A stretch of DNA of 46,759 nt from JBMNCR01 sp049366695 (lineage in GTDB: Bacteria; Bacillota; Clostridia; Eubacteriales; Alkalibacteraceae): positions 1-46,759 of the forward strand of contig JBMNCR010000096.1 of assembly GCA_049366695.1 (NCBI GenBank), in the 5' to 3' direction. Position numbers and translations under genes: made by a program. The notes beneath the pieces were generated by a model. That model was not told where the DNA came from. It did not search any database and saw only the letters and a program-made list of their open reading frames with translations. Within the stretch, counting starts at the first letter, position 1. Each line of letters begins with the position of its first letter. Of this stretch, positions 33,989 through 42,284 are shown one piece after another.

Positions 33989-34268
33989 ATATATCCACTC
34001 CAATAAAGTTTATTTTTATTATATCAAATATATTGTTGGTTTTAAATGTAAATATTTACTTTTTGTTGATTAAAAGTGTTTTATTTTTTAACTCAATAAA
34101 ATAATGGATGGATATATGTATTTTCTTCTACTATTTATAAAATTAGAAGTTAAAAAATACATTATTTATAAAATATCAAAGCTAACTCTAGGTATACATC
34201 AGGGAATAGTTATGTTCCTTTTTTTGTATGATTGACTTTGCGTAAATACTATGTTAAAATTATTTATT

Positions 34269-34297
34269 TTGACATATGTAATATGGTATATTATAAT
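34269..34297 (+). promoter_or_regulatory. Perfect consensus promoter for carD
   Basis: TTGACA at 34269-34274, a 17-base spacer and TATAAT at 34292-34297 form an exact vegetative consensus, with transcription expected near 34304. The rest of the 34004-34329 gap holds nothing else I can support. Confidence 0.85.
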
Positions 34298-34329
34298 AGT
34301 TATTAAGTGTTTTATTAGGGAGGGTTACT

Positions 34330-34806
34330 ATGTTTAGAATTGGAGATAAAATAGTTTATCCTATGCATGGTGCAGGAATTATAGAAGATATACAGGAAAA
34401 GGAAATATTAGGTGAGATTCAGTCTTATTACATTTTAAAGCTCCCTATTGGTGATATGAAAGTGATGATTCCAATAAATAACTCAGAAGAATTAGGTTTA
34501 AGGGATATAGTGGATAATGAAACTTTGACCAGTGTTATTAAACAATTTAATATAGTTAGTGAAGACATGCAAAGCAATTGGAATAGAAGATATAGAAAAA
34601 ATATGGAAAAGATAAAAACTGGAGATATTTACGAAGTAGCTGAAGTAGTAAGCAGTTTACACCAATTGGATATTACAAAAGGTCTTTCAACAGGTGAAAA
34701 AAAAATGCTAAATAATGCAAAGCAAATATTAATAAGTGAATTCGTATTAGTAAAAGATATTAGTAACGAAGATGCTGAACAATTAATTTTTGGAAATATT
34801 AAATAG
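34330..34806 (+). CDS. CarD/CdnL-type RNA polymerase-binding transcription factor
   Basis: This 158-residue protein has a Tudor-like RNA polymerase interaction domain at the N-terminus (FRIGDKIVYPMHGAGIIEDI, YYILKLPIGDMKVMIP) and a helical C-terminal domain (NWNRRYRKNMEKIKTGDIYEVAEVV, GEKKMLNNAKQILISE). CarD binds the polymerase beta subunit and stabilises open promoter complexes. RBS AGGGAGG. In Clostridia it is often upstream of YacL-like, IspD and IspF genes, and the same order begins here. Confidence 0.93.
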   Translation: MFRIGDKIVYPMHGAGIIEDIQEKEILGEIQSYYILKLPIGDMKVMIPINNSEELGLRDIVDNETLTSVIKQFNIVSEDMQSNWNRRYRKNMEKIKTGDIYEVAEVVSSLHQLDITKGLSTGEKKMLNNAKQILISEFVLVKDISNEDAEQLIFGNIK

Positions 34807-34828
34807 ACATTTGTGTCTATTTTTTTTA
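34802..34828 (+). terminator. Intrinsic terminator after carD
   Basis: AATAGACA, TTTG loop, TGTCTATT then a T8 run; the stem starts within the carD stop codon. Confidence 0.88.
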
Positions 34829-34924
34829 TAAAAAAAATGCAATTAATTTACATTATTTTTAAGATTTATTTAATAATACTTTGATATAATATTTTATATT
34901 AGATTAAAAGGAGGTGATATTTGA

Positions 34925-36034
34925 GTGATTAAAAAAATAATAAAATGGACAATTGCCTTATTAGGGGTAATCTTAGGGTATCAGCTAACTAAAATATTAT
35001 TTAATTTAGAAATTGTGCAAAATTATATTAATATTAGCATTGACAAGCCTTTCGACATCATTATTTATTTTATCGTTGGACTTATATTTGGTTTTATTTT
35101 TTATTTAATTTCTCCTATTTTTATAAATTTAGGTATTAAATTATCTGTTATCATAGAAAATTCTATTTCAAAATTTTCTATAAGTGAGATTGTTACTAGT
35201 ACGATTGGATTAGTAATAGGATTGTTAATTGCTGCATTGATTTCTATCCCTATTACTAACTTTGAAATATTTCCAGCAGTAACACAAATAGCTGTAGTAT
35301 TAATATATATACTATTTGGATATCTAGGTATAACAATAGCAAATAAAAATTTTGATGGTATTATTCACATAATGAATAAGAAAAATGTAAAAGAGACGAA
35401 ACCAGCTAAGGTTAAATACATTAAAACTGGAAAGATATTAGATACTAGTGTTATAATTGATGGTAGAATTTTTGATATATGTAGAACTGGTTTTATAGAA
35501 GGAATTATTATTATTCCCAGGTTTGTTTTGGCTGAACTTCAATATATTGCAGATTCTTCAGATGCTTTAAAAAGAAATAGAGGTAGAAGAGGTTTAGATG
35601 TATTGAATAAGATACAAAAAGAGCTTTCAATAGAAGTAATGATTTCGGAAAAGGATTATAAAAATATATCTGAAGTAGATGCTAAATTATTGAAATTAGC
35701 TCAAGATATTAAGGGTAAGGTAGTTACTAATGATTATAATTTAAACAAAGTGGCTGAATTTCAAGGTGTAGAAGTGTTAAACATCAATGAATTAGCTAAT
35801 GCTGTAAAACCTGTGGTATTACCAGGAGAAGAAATGATTGTGCATGTAATAAAAGATGGGAAAGAGTCAGGACAAGGTGTAGCATATTTGGATGATGGGA
35901 CTATGATTGTAGTTGAAAATGGTAAAAAATATGTTGGAGAAACAATTGAAGTTACAGTTACAAGTGTTTTGCAAACGGCGGCTGGAAGAATGATATTTGC
36001 TAAACCTAAGAATCCAATTCATAAATCTGCATGA
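34925..36034 (+). CDS. YacL-like membrane PIN-TRAM domain protein
   Basis: 369 residues from GTG 34925 with AAGGAGGTGAT upstream (an overlapping TTG at 34921 hits a stop). About four transmembrane helices (5-24, 45-70, 88-110, 120-140) precede a PIN ribonuclease-like domain with acidic residues in ILDTSVIIDGRIFDI, LAELQYIAD and VVTNDYNLNKVAEF. A C-terminal TRAM domain (EEMIVHVIKDGKESGQGVAYL) should bind RNA. The family member YacL lies next to carD-like and isp genes in many Firmicutes. Predicted membrane-associated RNA-cleaving or RNA-binding protein; substrate unknown. Confidence 0.93.
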   Translation: MIKKIIKWTIALLGVILGYQLTKILFNLEIVQNYINISIDKPFDIIIYFIVGLIFGFIFYLISPIFINLGIKLSVIIENSISKFSISEIVTSTIGLVIGLLIAALISIPITNFEIFPAVTQIAVVLIYILFGYLGITIANKNFDGIIHIMNKKNVKETKPAKVKYIKTGKILDTSVIIDGRIFDICRTGFIEGIIIIPRFVLAELQYIADSSDALKRNRGRRGLDVLNKIQKELSIEVMISEKDYKNISEVDAKLLKLAQDIKGKVVTNDYNLNKVAEFQGVEVLNINELANAVKPVVLPGEEMIVHVIKDGKESGQGVAYLDDGTMIVVENGKKYVGETIEVTVTSVLQTAAGRMIFAKPKNPIHKSA

Positions 36035-36060
36035 TTAAATAGAAGTTTGCTTTAGTAAAG

Positions 36061-36090
36061 ATGACAAAGCATTGTAGGCTTTGTCATTTC
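36061..36090 (+). terminator. Intrinsic terminator-like hairpin after yacL-like gene
   Basis: ATGACAAAGC (36061-36070) pairs with GCTTTGTCAT (36078-36087) around a 7-base loop; the T tail is short (TTTC). Confidence 0.7.
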
Positions 36091-36208
36091 AGACTGTCGA
36101 AAAAACCAAAAACTGTGTCGTTATAAAACCCAGTTGGCTTACGTATGTTTAATGCGTTGTGCCTGTTGGGTTTTAATATTTCTTGAAATAGAACTTGCAA
36201 ACAGTCTG
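36090..36208 (+). repeat. Small element bounded by 8-bp inverted repeats
   Basis: CAGACTGT at 36090-36097 and ACAGTCTG at 36201-36208 bracket a 119-base segment. A second internal inverted repeat runs from AAAACCCA (near 36125) to TGGGTTTT (near 36167-36175). The ends resemble insertion-sequence or MITE termini, but no transposase is present. The remaining 36209-36339 carries nothing I recognise. Confidence 0.5.
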
Positions 36209-36339
36209 TAGTTTTTTAGAATTTGTATACAATCTATATTTAATAGGTATGGATTTAGTAAAATAAGGCTAGATTTTTAATAACTAAAATTATATAATAA
36301 TAAAAGTCAAAAAGTTATATTAGATGGGGCGGTGTAAAT

Positions 36340-37041
36340 ATGCCAAAACCATATGTCAGCTCAATAATTGTTGCTGCAGGTAGTGGTTCAAGAATGAAAG
36401 CAGGAGTGAACAAACAGTACTTGTATTTAAATGGTATTCCTGTATTAGCAAGGACACTTTTAGCTTTTCAGAAATGTGAATTAATAGATGAAATTATATT
36501 AGTTATTGGAAGAAATGATATAGAGTTATGTAATAAAGAAGTAATTAAGCCATATAGAATAAAAAAAATAAAGGGTATTGTATGTGGTGGGACGACAAGA
36601 CAAGAATCGATGTACAATGGTTTAAAAGAAGTAAGTAAAAAATCTGAAATTGTTTTGACCCATGATGGTGCAAGACCTTTAATTCATCAAGAAACTTTGA
36701 TAAAAGCTATTAAGGGAACTATAGAAAATGGTGCTACAATAGTTGCTGTACCAGTAAAAGAAACAATTAAGATTATAGATGATGATTATAATGTAAATAC
36801 TACTCCACAAAGATCTACTTTGTGGTCTGTTCAAACTCCTCAAACTTTTAAATATAAATTATTACTTGATGCTCATAAAAAAGCAATAGAGGATGACTAT
36901 GTTGGAACAGATGATTCTATGCTGGTGGAGAGATTAAATCATCCTATAAAAGTTATAAAGGGGTATTATGATAATATAAAGATTACAACTCCTGAAGATT
37001 TAATCATGGCTGAATCAATAATAAAAATATTGCCAAAATAA
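36340..37041 (+). CDS. ispD: 2-C-methyl-D-erythritol 4-phosphate cytidylyltransferase
   Basis: This 233-residue nucleotidyltransferase catalyses the third step of the MEP isoprenoid pathway, using CTP. Motifs: IIVAAGSGSRMKAGVNKQYL near the N-terminus, CGGTTRQESMYNGL, LTHDGARPLI and AVPVKETIKIID, with C-terminal GTDDSMLVE and VIKGYYDNIKITTPEDL. RBS region GATGGGGCGGTG. It provides precursors for undecaprenyl phosphate, the carrier used by the polysaccharide cluster. The usual partner ispF is not adjacent here. Confidence 0.96.
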   Translation: MPKPYVSSIIVAAGSGSRMKAGVNKQYLYLNGIPVLARTLLAFQKCELIDEIILVIGRNDIELCNKEVIKPYRIKKIKGIVCGGTTRQESMYNGLKEVSKKSEIVLTHDGARPLIHQETLIKAIKGTIENGATIVAVPVKETIKIIDDDYNVNTTPQRSTLWSVQTPQTFKYKLLLDAHKKAIEDDYVGTDDSMLVERLNHPIKVIKGYYDNIKITTPEDLIMAESIIKILPK

Positions 37042-37110
37042 TCTTATGTTGTTTTATTAAAATTAAAGAAGTATCATTAAAACGTAAAATCATAAAAAAT
37101 GGAGGCTTAT

Positions 37111-38454
37111 ATGGGTAAATTATTTGGAACTGATGGAGTAAGAGGGTTGGCTAATCATGAACTTACTGCAGAGTTAGCATTTCAATTGGGTAGAGCAGGT
37201 GCTTATGTATTAGGTCAAGGAAGTCATAAGCCTAGATTTATTATAGGTATGGATACAAGAATATCAGGTCATATGTTAGAAGGTGCTTTAATATCAGGTA
37301 TTTGTTCATTAGGTGGAGATGTAATAACAGTAGGAGTTATACCTACGCCAGCAGTTGCAGTATTAACGAGGTATTTTAAGGCAGATGCCGGTATAGTAAT
37401 ATCTGCATCCCATAACCCAGCTGAATTTAACGGTATAAAATTTTTTAATAAAGATGGCTTAAAATTATCAGATGATATAGAAGAAAAAATAGAAGATTTG
37501 GTTTTAGATGAGTACCAGTATAAATTACCTAAAGGAGATTGTGTTGGGTCGGCAGTTAGTGCGGATAATCCACATGAAATCTATATTGATTTTTTAATTG
37601 ATAAAATTGATATTGATTTTAAAGGTTTAAATATTGTACTAGACTGTGCTAATGGAGCAAGCTATGAAATTGCGCCAAGAGTTTTTAGTAGATTAGGTGC
37701 CAATGTTACAATAATTGGAAACTGTCCCGATGGTATCAATATTAATAAAGAATGCGGGTCAACTTATTTGAATTTATTGCAAGAGAAAGTAGTAAATGAA
37801 GGAGCAGATTTTGGTCTTGCATTTGATGGAGATGCAGATAGATTACTTGCCGTAGATAATTTAGGTAGGGTAGTAGATGGAGATATGATAATGAACATAT
37901 TTGCTCGTAGTATGAAAAGAGAAGGAACGTTAAAAAATGATGCAGTAGTTTTAACTGTTATGAGTAATATGGGTTTGGAAAAAGCATTATGCGATATAGA
38001 ATGTAATTGTGTTAAAACAAAGGTAGGAGATAGATATGTTCTAGAAACTATGCTTAAAGAGGATTATAACCTTGGTGGAGAACAGTCAGGGCATATCATC
38101 ATGTTAGATCATAATACTACAGGAGATGGATTGCTTACAGCAGTTCAATTAACTAGAATAATAAAAAAGGAAAATAAAAGCTTAAGTGAATTAGCTGATT
38201 TTATGAAAGTATATCCTCAAGTATTAGTAAATGCAAAAGTAAATAATAAAAAGAAAAGTGACTATATGCAAGACGAAATCATAAAAAAAGAAATAGAGAA
38301 AATCGAAGAGCATTTTCATAATAAAGGAAGAGTATTGATAAGACCTTCAGGTACGGAACCTATTGTAAGAGTTATGATAGAAGGAGAATGCCAAAAAGAA
38401 TTGGAAAATATCGCACGTGGATTGGCAGATCTGATTGAAGAAAGGTTAGGTTAA
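37111..38454 (+). CDS. glmM: Phosphoglucosamine mutase
   Basis: 447 residues from ATG 37111, with GGAGG 7 bases upstream (an earlier ATG 37099 lacks one). It converts GlcN-6-phosphate to GlcN-1-phosphate. The phosphoserine loop is VISASHNPAEFNG, the Mg loop is AFDGDADRLLAVD, the sugar-binding segment is LGGEQSGHIIMLDH, and the phosphate-binding loop RPSGTEPIVRVMIEG. Full length. It supplies UDP-GlcNAc together with GlmS downstream, separated only by the ribozyme leader. Confidence 0.97.
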   Translation: MGKLFGTDGVRGLANHELTAELAFQLGRAGAYVLGQGSHKPRFIIGMDTRISGHMLEGALISGICSLGGDVITVGVIPTPAVAVLTRYFKADAGIVISASHNPAEFNGIKFFNKDGLKLSDDIEEKIEDLVLDEYQYKLPKGDCVGSAVSADNPHEIYIDFLIDKIDIDFKGLNIVLDCANGASYEIAPRVFSRLGANVTIIGNCPDGININKECGSTYLNLLQEKVVNEGADFGLAFDGDADRLLAVDNLGRVVDGDMIMNIFARSMKREGTLKNDAVVLTVMSNMGLEKALCDIECNCVKTKVGDRYVLETMLKEDYNLGGEQSGHIIMLDHNTTGDGLLTAVQLTRIIKKENKSLSELADFMKVYPQVLVNAKVNNKKKSDYMQDEIIKKEIEKIEEHFHNKGRVLIRPSGTEPIVRVMIEGECQKELENIARGLADLIEERLG

Positions 38455-38696
38455 GGTGAAAGTTGGAAATAGAGAGTAGATTTTTGGGGTAAGCTAGTAT
38501 TATAGATTGATCAAAAGATGTAGGAAGATTGCTAAATGGCATTCTAGTTTCAATAAAAAACTAATTTTTCAACAACAAAAATAGCGATTACAACATAATT
38601 CTACTTTCCGCTTTTCACTTTTTCTACTATATAAGAAACCATTTTCTTTCACGTTAAAAGTATTGTATAATATATTATTGTAGGAGGTGAAATTAA
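38455..38696 (+). other. Intergenic region before the glmS ribozyme
   Basis: No gene seen. It starts with an AAGTTGGAAA unit at the glmM stop. TATAAT at 38666-38671 could be the -10 of the glmS promoter with TTTCTT at 38643-38648 as a poor -35; this assignment is tentative. Confidence 0.4.
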
Positions 38697-38890
38697 TAAT
38701 TAAATATAAGCGCCAGGGCTCAAATAAAGCTTTATGTGATTTATGTGAGTTGACGAGGTTGGGGAGTATCGAATTATTCGGCGGATGTCCCAAAGCAATT
38801 TAAATTCTCCTAAATTGTTCAAAAGGTTAAAATCCATAGGTGACTGTGGACACAAAGCCTTTTCTAAGTGACTGAAAGGTCATTCTAATA
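38697..38890 (+). ncRNA. glmS self-cleaving ribozyme riboswitch
   Basis: The conserved core reads AAGCGCCAG at 38708-38716, then AGTTGACGAGG near 38748-38758, GGGGAGTATCGAATTATTCG and GGCGGATGTCCC, followed by the 3' helices with ATCCATAGGTGACTGTGGA and TCTAAGTGACTGAAAGGTC. Cleavage is expected between A38709 and G38710 when glucosamine-6-phosphate binds, destabilising glmS mRNA. The exact 3' limit is approximate. Confidence 0.92.
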
Positions 38891-39143
38891 TTTTTTATTT
38901 GTTTATCTTGATTCCTAAACAAAATAGGGATCGTAGTTTTTGTGTTGAAAACAGTGGTTGGTCAATAGTTGACAATTGTAACGGAATAACAGAGCACCTA
39001 AATAAAGTTGGAAAGTTGGAAAAGACTTCAGACCCAAAAGGAATCCATACGTCTTAATCGATTAACAGATCAACAGACCAACAGACTAACTCATGGTCAG
39101 TATTAGTATACAAAAAATATAAGAAATAAAAGGAGAATTGTTT
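38891..39143 (+). repeat. Repeat-containing spacer between ribozyme and glmS
   Basis: About 250 bases of 5' untranslated leader. It contains AAAGTTGGAAAGTTGGAAAA (39004-39023), CCCAAAAGGAATCC (39033-39046, inverted copy at 24278-24291) and short CAGA-CCAACAG-type repeats near 39065-39090. AAAAGGAGAA before ATG is the glmS ribosome binding site. Confidence 0.6.
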
Positions 39144-40973
39144 ATGTGTGGAATAGTTGGATATATCGGACATAAAGTAGCAACGGAAGTTTTGATAGAT
39201 GGTTTAAAACGATTAGAGTATAGAGGTTATGACTCAGCAGGAGTTGCAGTATATAAACAAGGTAATATTAATACTAAAAAGTATAAAGGAAGATTAGCTA
39301 GATTAGATGAAAAATTAAAAAAAGAGCCAGTTCAAGGAACGATTGGCATAGGACATACTAGATGGGCAACTCACGGTGAACCATCAGACATCAATTCACA
39401 TCCTCATGCAAATAGTGAGGAGTCAATCGTAATCGTGCATAATGGTATAATTGAAAACTATATTGAATTAAAAGAAAACCTAATAGAAGAAGGATATAGA
39501 TTTATATCTGATACTGATACAGAAGTAATAGCTCATCTACTTGATAGTTTGTATTCAGGAGATATTGTAAAAACAGTAATGCAAGCAGTTAAATTGATTA
39601 AAGGTTCTTATGCTTTAGGAGTGTTATGTAAAAAAGAACCAGATAAATTAGTAGCTATAAGAAAAGATAGCCCTTTAGTAGTTGGGGTAGGAGAGAATGA
39701 AAATTTTATTGCTTCTGATATACCGGCGATATTAAATTATACAAGAGATGTATACTTGTTAGATGACAATGAAATTGCAATACTTACTAAAGAAAAAGTT
39801 ACTGTACTTGATAAATATGGAGAAGAGGCAGGCAAACAAATTTTTAAAGTTGATTGGGATGCGGCGGATGCAGAAAAAGGTGGATATGATTACTTTATGT
39901 TAAAGGAAATCCATGAACAACCAAAAGCTTTAAGGGATACTATGACTTCTAGGATATCTGATGAACACAATGAAATAATATTGGATAAAATCAAGTTAGG
40001 AAAAGAAGAATTAGATAGAATAAATAGAATATATATTATTGCATGTGGAACTGCATATCATGCAGGATTGATTGGTAAGTTTTGTATAGAAAAATATGCA
40101 AGAATACCAGTAGAGTGTGATATAGCTTCAGAATTTAGATATAGAGATCCTATTATAGATGAAAAAACATTAATGATAGTAATTAGCCAATCAGGAGAAA
40201 CAGCAGATACCTTAGCTGCTATGAGGTTAGCAAGGAAAAATGGAGCAAGGGTAATGGCAATAACAAATGTTGTGGGAAGCTCTGTATCTAGAGAAGCGGA
40301 TGATGTACTATATACTTGGGCAGGACCAGAAATAGCTGTTGCATCGACAAAAGCATATACTACACAATTGTCATGTATGTATATGATCGCATTACATTTA
40401 GGGATGTTAAAAGGAAAGATTGATGAAGATTTCTTCAATCGTATAAGAAACTCATTAAAAGAAGTTTCAGATATGGTGCAAAAAGTAATTGAAAAGGAAG
40501 AAGTTACTAAAGAATTTGCTTATGCAAATTTTAAAATACAGGATGTATTTTTCTTAGGCAGAGGTTTAGATTATTATGCTGCATTAGAAGGTTCACTAAA
40601 AATGAAGGAGATATCCTACATCCACTCAGAAGCTTACCCAGCGGGAGAATTAAAGCACGGGCCTATTGCATTGATTGAAGAAGGTACGATAGTTATTGCG
40701 TTATGTACCCAAGAAGAATTATGCGAAAAAATGATGAGTAATATTAAAGAAGTAAAAGCTAGAGGAGCGTATATTCTTGCCATAGCCCAAGAAGGGAATA
40801 TATCAGTGTCCAAAGAAGCAGATGAAGTTTTCTTTATCCCGGAGGTAGAAGATGACATAGCACCTATATCTACAGTAATCTACCTACAATTATTGGCGTA
40901 CTATTTATCCGTAGCTAGAGGTTGCGATGTAGATAAACCAAGGAATTTAGCTAAGTCTGTGACGGTTGAGTAG
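39144..40973 (+). CDS. glmS: Glutamine--fructose-6-phosphate aminotransferase (isomerizing)
   Basis: 609 residues from ATG 39144; this start exposes the catalytic Cys as the first residue after Met (MCGIVGYIG), so the in-frame TTG two codons earlier is rejected. The class II glutaminase domain has HTRWATHGEPSD and HNGIIENY. Two SIS isomerase domains follow (IIACGTAYHAGLIG, ISQSGETADTLAA, EGSLKMKEISYIHSEAYPAG), ending DKPRNLAKSVTVE as in all GlmS. Makes glucosamine-6-phosphate from fructose-6-phosphate and glutamine; controlled by the ribozyme upstream. Confidence 0.98.
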   Translation: MCGIVGYIGHKVATEVLIDGLKRLEYRGYDSAGVAVYKQGNINTKKYKGRLARLDEKLKKEPVQGTIGIGHTRWATHGEPSDINSHPHANSEESIVIVHNGIIENYIELKENLIEEGYRFISDTDTEVIAHLLDSLYSGDIVKTVMQAVKLIKGSYALGVLCKKEPDKLVAIRKDSPLVVGVGENENFIASDIPAILNYTRDVYLLDDNEIAILTKEKVTVLDKYGEEAGKQIFKVDWDAADAEKGGYDYFMLKEIHEQPKALRDTMTSRISDEHNEIILDKIKLGKEELDRINRIYIIACGTAYHAGLIGKFCIEKYARIPVECDIASEFRYRDPIIDEKTLMIVISQSGETADTLAAMRLARKNGARVMAITNVVGSSVSREADDVLYTWAGPEIAVASTKAYTTQLSCMYMIALHLGMLKGKIDEDFFNRIRNSLKEVSDMVQKVIEKEEVTKEFAYANFKIQDVFFLGRGLDYYAALEGSLKMKEISYIHSEAYPAGELKHGPIALIEEGTIVIALCTQEELCEKMMSNIKEVKARGAYILAIAQEGNISVSKEADEVFFIPEVEDDIAPISTVIYLQLLAYYLSVARGCDVDKPRNLAKSVTVE

Positions 40974-41077
40974 TGTTGTAGAATGTGAATGTTATTTTTA
41001 TGATCACATGTGTTAAGTATGAATAGAAACTAGTGAAAGAAAATAAAGATTGATAAATGGTAATAAGATTGGTGAGA

Positions 41078-41128
41078 GCCCCGTATGTATTTGCAGAAAA
41101 AGACGTGCAGATGTTTACGGGGATTTTT
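41078..41128 (+). terminator. Intrinsic terminator after glmS
   Basis: CCCCGTA (41079-41085) pairs with TACGGGG (41116-41122) with an inner stem ATTTGCA/TGCAGAT, followed by ATTTTTG. Confidence 0.85.
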
Positions 41129-41414
41129 GTTTTGGGTAACGCATGTAATCTCTGTTAACGCCACTCCTGAGTAGCGTACAAAATAAATATATAAATATAG
41201 ATTCAGGTTAGTATATTCTATGTTTTGAATCACTTTATACAGACTTAGTGTTGTCACCAATCTTTATTAAGAATCAGTATCTGAAACGTTTAAGTAATAA
41301 AAATGTATTCTATTTTATATGCATTGGAATTTATTGAGTTATGTATTTGCAGCAATGAGATGTTTAGAAGTTAGTAGTATTTTATCATGGTATTGATTTC
41401 AAGCTTATAAATCA
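41129..41414 (+). other. AT-rich gap without recognisable features
   Basis: I see no gene, RNA or repeat. It marks the transition from housekeeping genes into the scarred accessory region. Confidence 0.5.
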
Positions 41415-41633
41415 TTGTATTTAAATATTAAGAAGTTCAAAAAAGTATACGAAAGATATTATAAAGGTCTTATGACATTATTGAAAGAAAAGGGAAATTC
41501 AACTTTTATCATTGAGTATTCATTACAATCTATTGTTGATTTAGAATATATTATTGATCTTAGTTCGAATGGTGGTGATAAAAGTTGGTATAATATCAGT
41601 ACAAGGCAAAATACAAGCTATTATCAAACTTGA
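41415..41633 (+). CDS. Possible small ORF or gene remnant
   Basis: A 72-codon open frame starting on TTG, or 53 codons from ATG 41472. The translation (KEKGNSTFIIEYSLQSIVDLEYIID) matches nothing I recognise, and neither start has a good Shine-Dalgarno. It could be a decayed fragment of the gene that once preceded the reductase. Confidence 0.2.
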   Translation: MYLNIKKFKKVYERYYKGLMTLLKEKGNSTFIIEYSLQSIVDLEYIIDLSSNGGDKSWYNISTRQNTSYYQT

Positions 41634-41690
41634 AACCAGTTATACAGGAAATTATTTAAGACAATTAAAGGTTTAAAAAAGGAGAACAGT

Positions 41691-42284
41691 ATGCGAAGAA
41701 TAATATTGAATATGGCAGTAAGTTTAGATGGATATATTTCAGATGAAAATGGAAGGTTTGATTGGATTGTCGGACAAGAGGATAATAGCATTAATACCCG
41801 TGAAGTATTTAATTTTGAAAATTTTCTAGAATCAATTGATACGGTTGTGATGGGATCAAAATCTTATGAAGATTGTATTTTATCCGATTTGCAAACGTTT
41901 GAGGATCAGCAAGTCATTGTTGCTACAAGCAGAAAATTGGAACAAAAGAATCAAGCAGAATTTATAAGTGGCGATATTTGTGATGAAATCTTAAAATTGA
42001 AAGAATTAGATGGAAAAGATATTTGGTTATTTGGCGGAGCAGGTCTGACAGATTCATTTATAAAAGAAGATATTGTGGATGAATATATTATAGCAATTAT
42101 TCCGACAATTTTGGGAAATGGTCGAAGATTGTTTAAAGGTGATTATCCAAAAATCGATCTACATCTTAATCAAGTGTCTGTTAATGACGATATTACAGTG
42201 ATGACATACTCAAAAAAAGGAGTTTTTTATTATGGCAATAGCAAAAGAACAACTAAGAGATATTATCAAAGAGAACGGTATTGA
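41691..42284 (+). CDS. DHFR-fold reductase (RibD C-terminal family), 3' end fused to transposase leader
   Basis: The frame encodes 197 residues from ATG 41691 with AAAGGAGAACAGT upstream. The family features are NMAVSLDGYISDENGRFDW at the N-terminus, TVVMGSKSYED, KDIWLFGGAGLTDSF and IIAIIPTILGNGRRLFKG. The natural C-terminus of this family ends near VMTYSKK; the last 20 or so residues (after about 42216) overlap the transposase start in another frame and are probably foreign. NADPH-dependent reduction of a pteridine, flavin-precursor or drug-like substrate is the family role; the substrate is unknown. Cytoplasmic. Confidence 0.85.
   Translation: MRRIILNMAVSLDGYISDENGRFDWIVGQEDNSINTREVFNFENFLESIDTVVMGSKSYEDCILSDLQTFEDQQVIVATSRKLEQKNQAEFISGDICDEILKLKELDGKDIWLFGGAGLTDSFIKEDIVDEYIIAIIPTILGNGRRLFKGDYPKIDLHLNQVSVNDDITVMTYSKKGVFYYGNSKRTTKRYYQRERY

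Noticed and set aside
34190..34225. Terminator between the MazG-like gene and carD
   Set aside because: GGGAA/TTCCT arms make only a 5-bp weak stem although a T run follows; not convincing.
40058..40858. Minus-strand open frames opposite glmS
   Set aside because: Shadows of glmS codon usage; no start signals or recognisable product.
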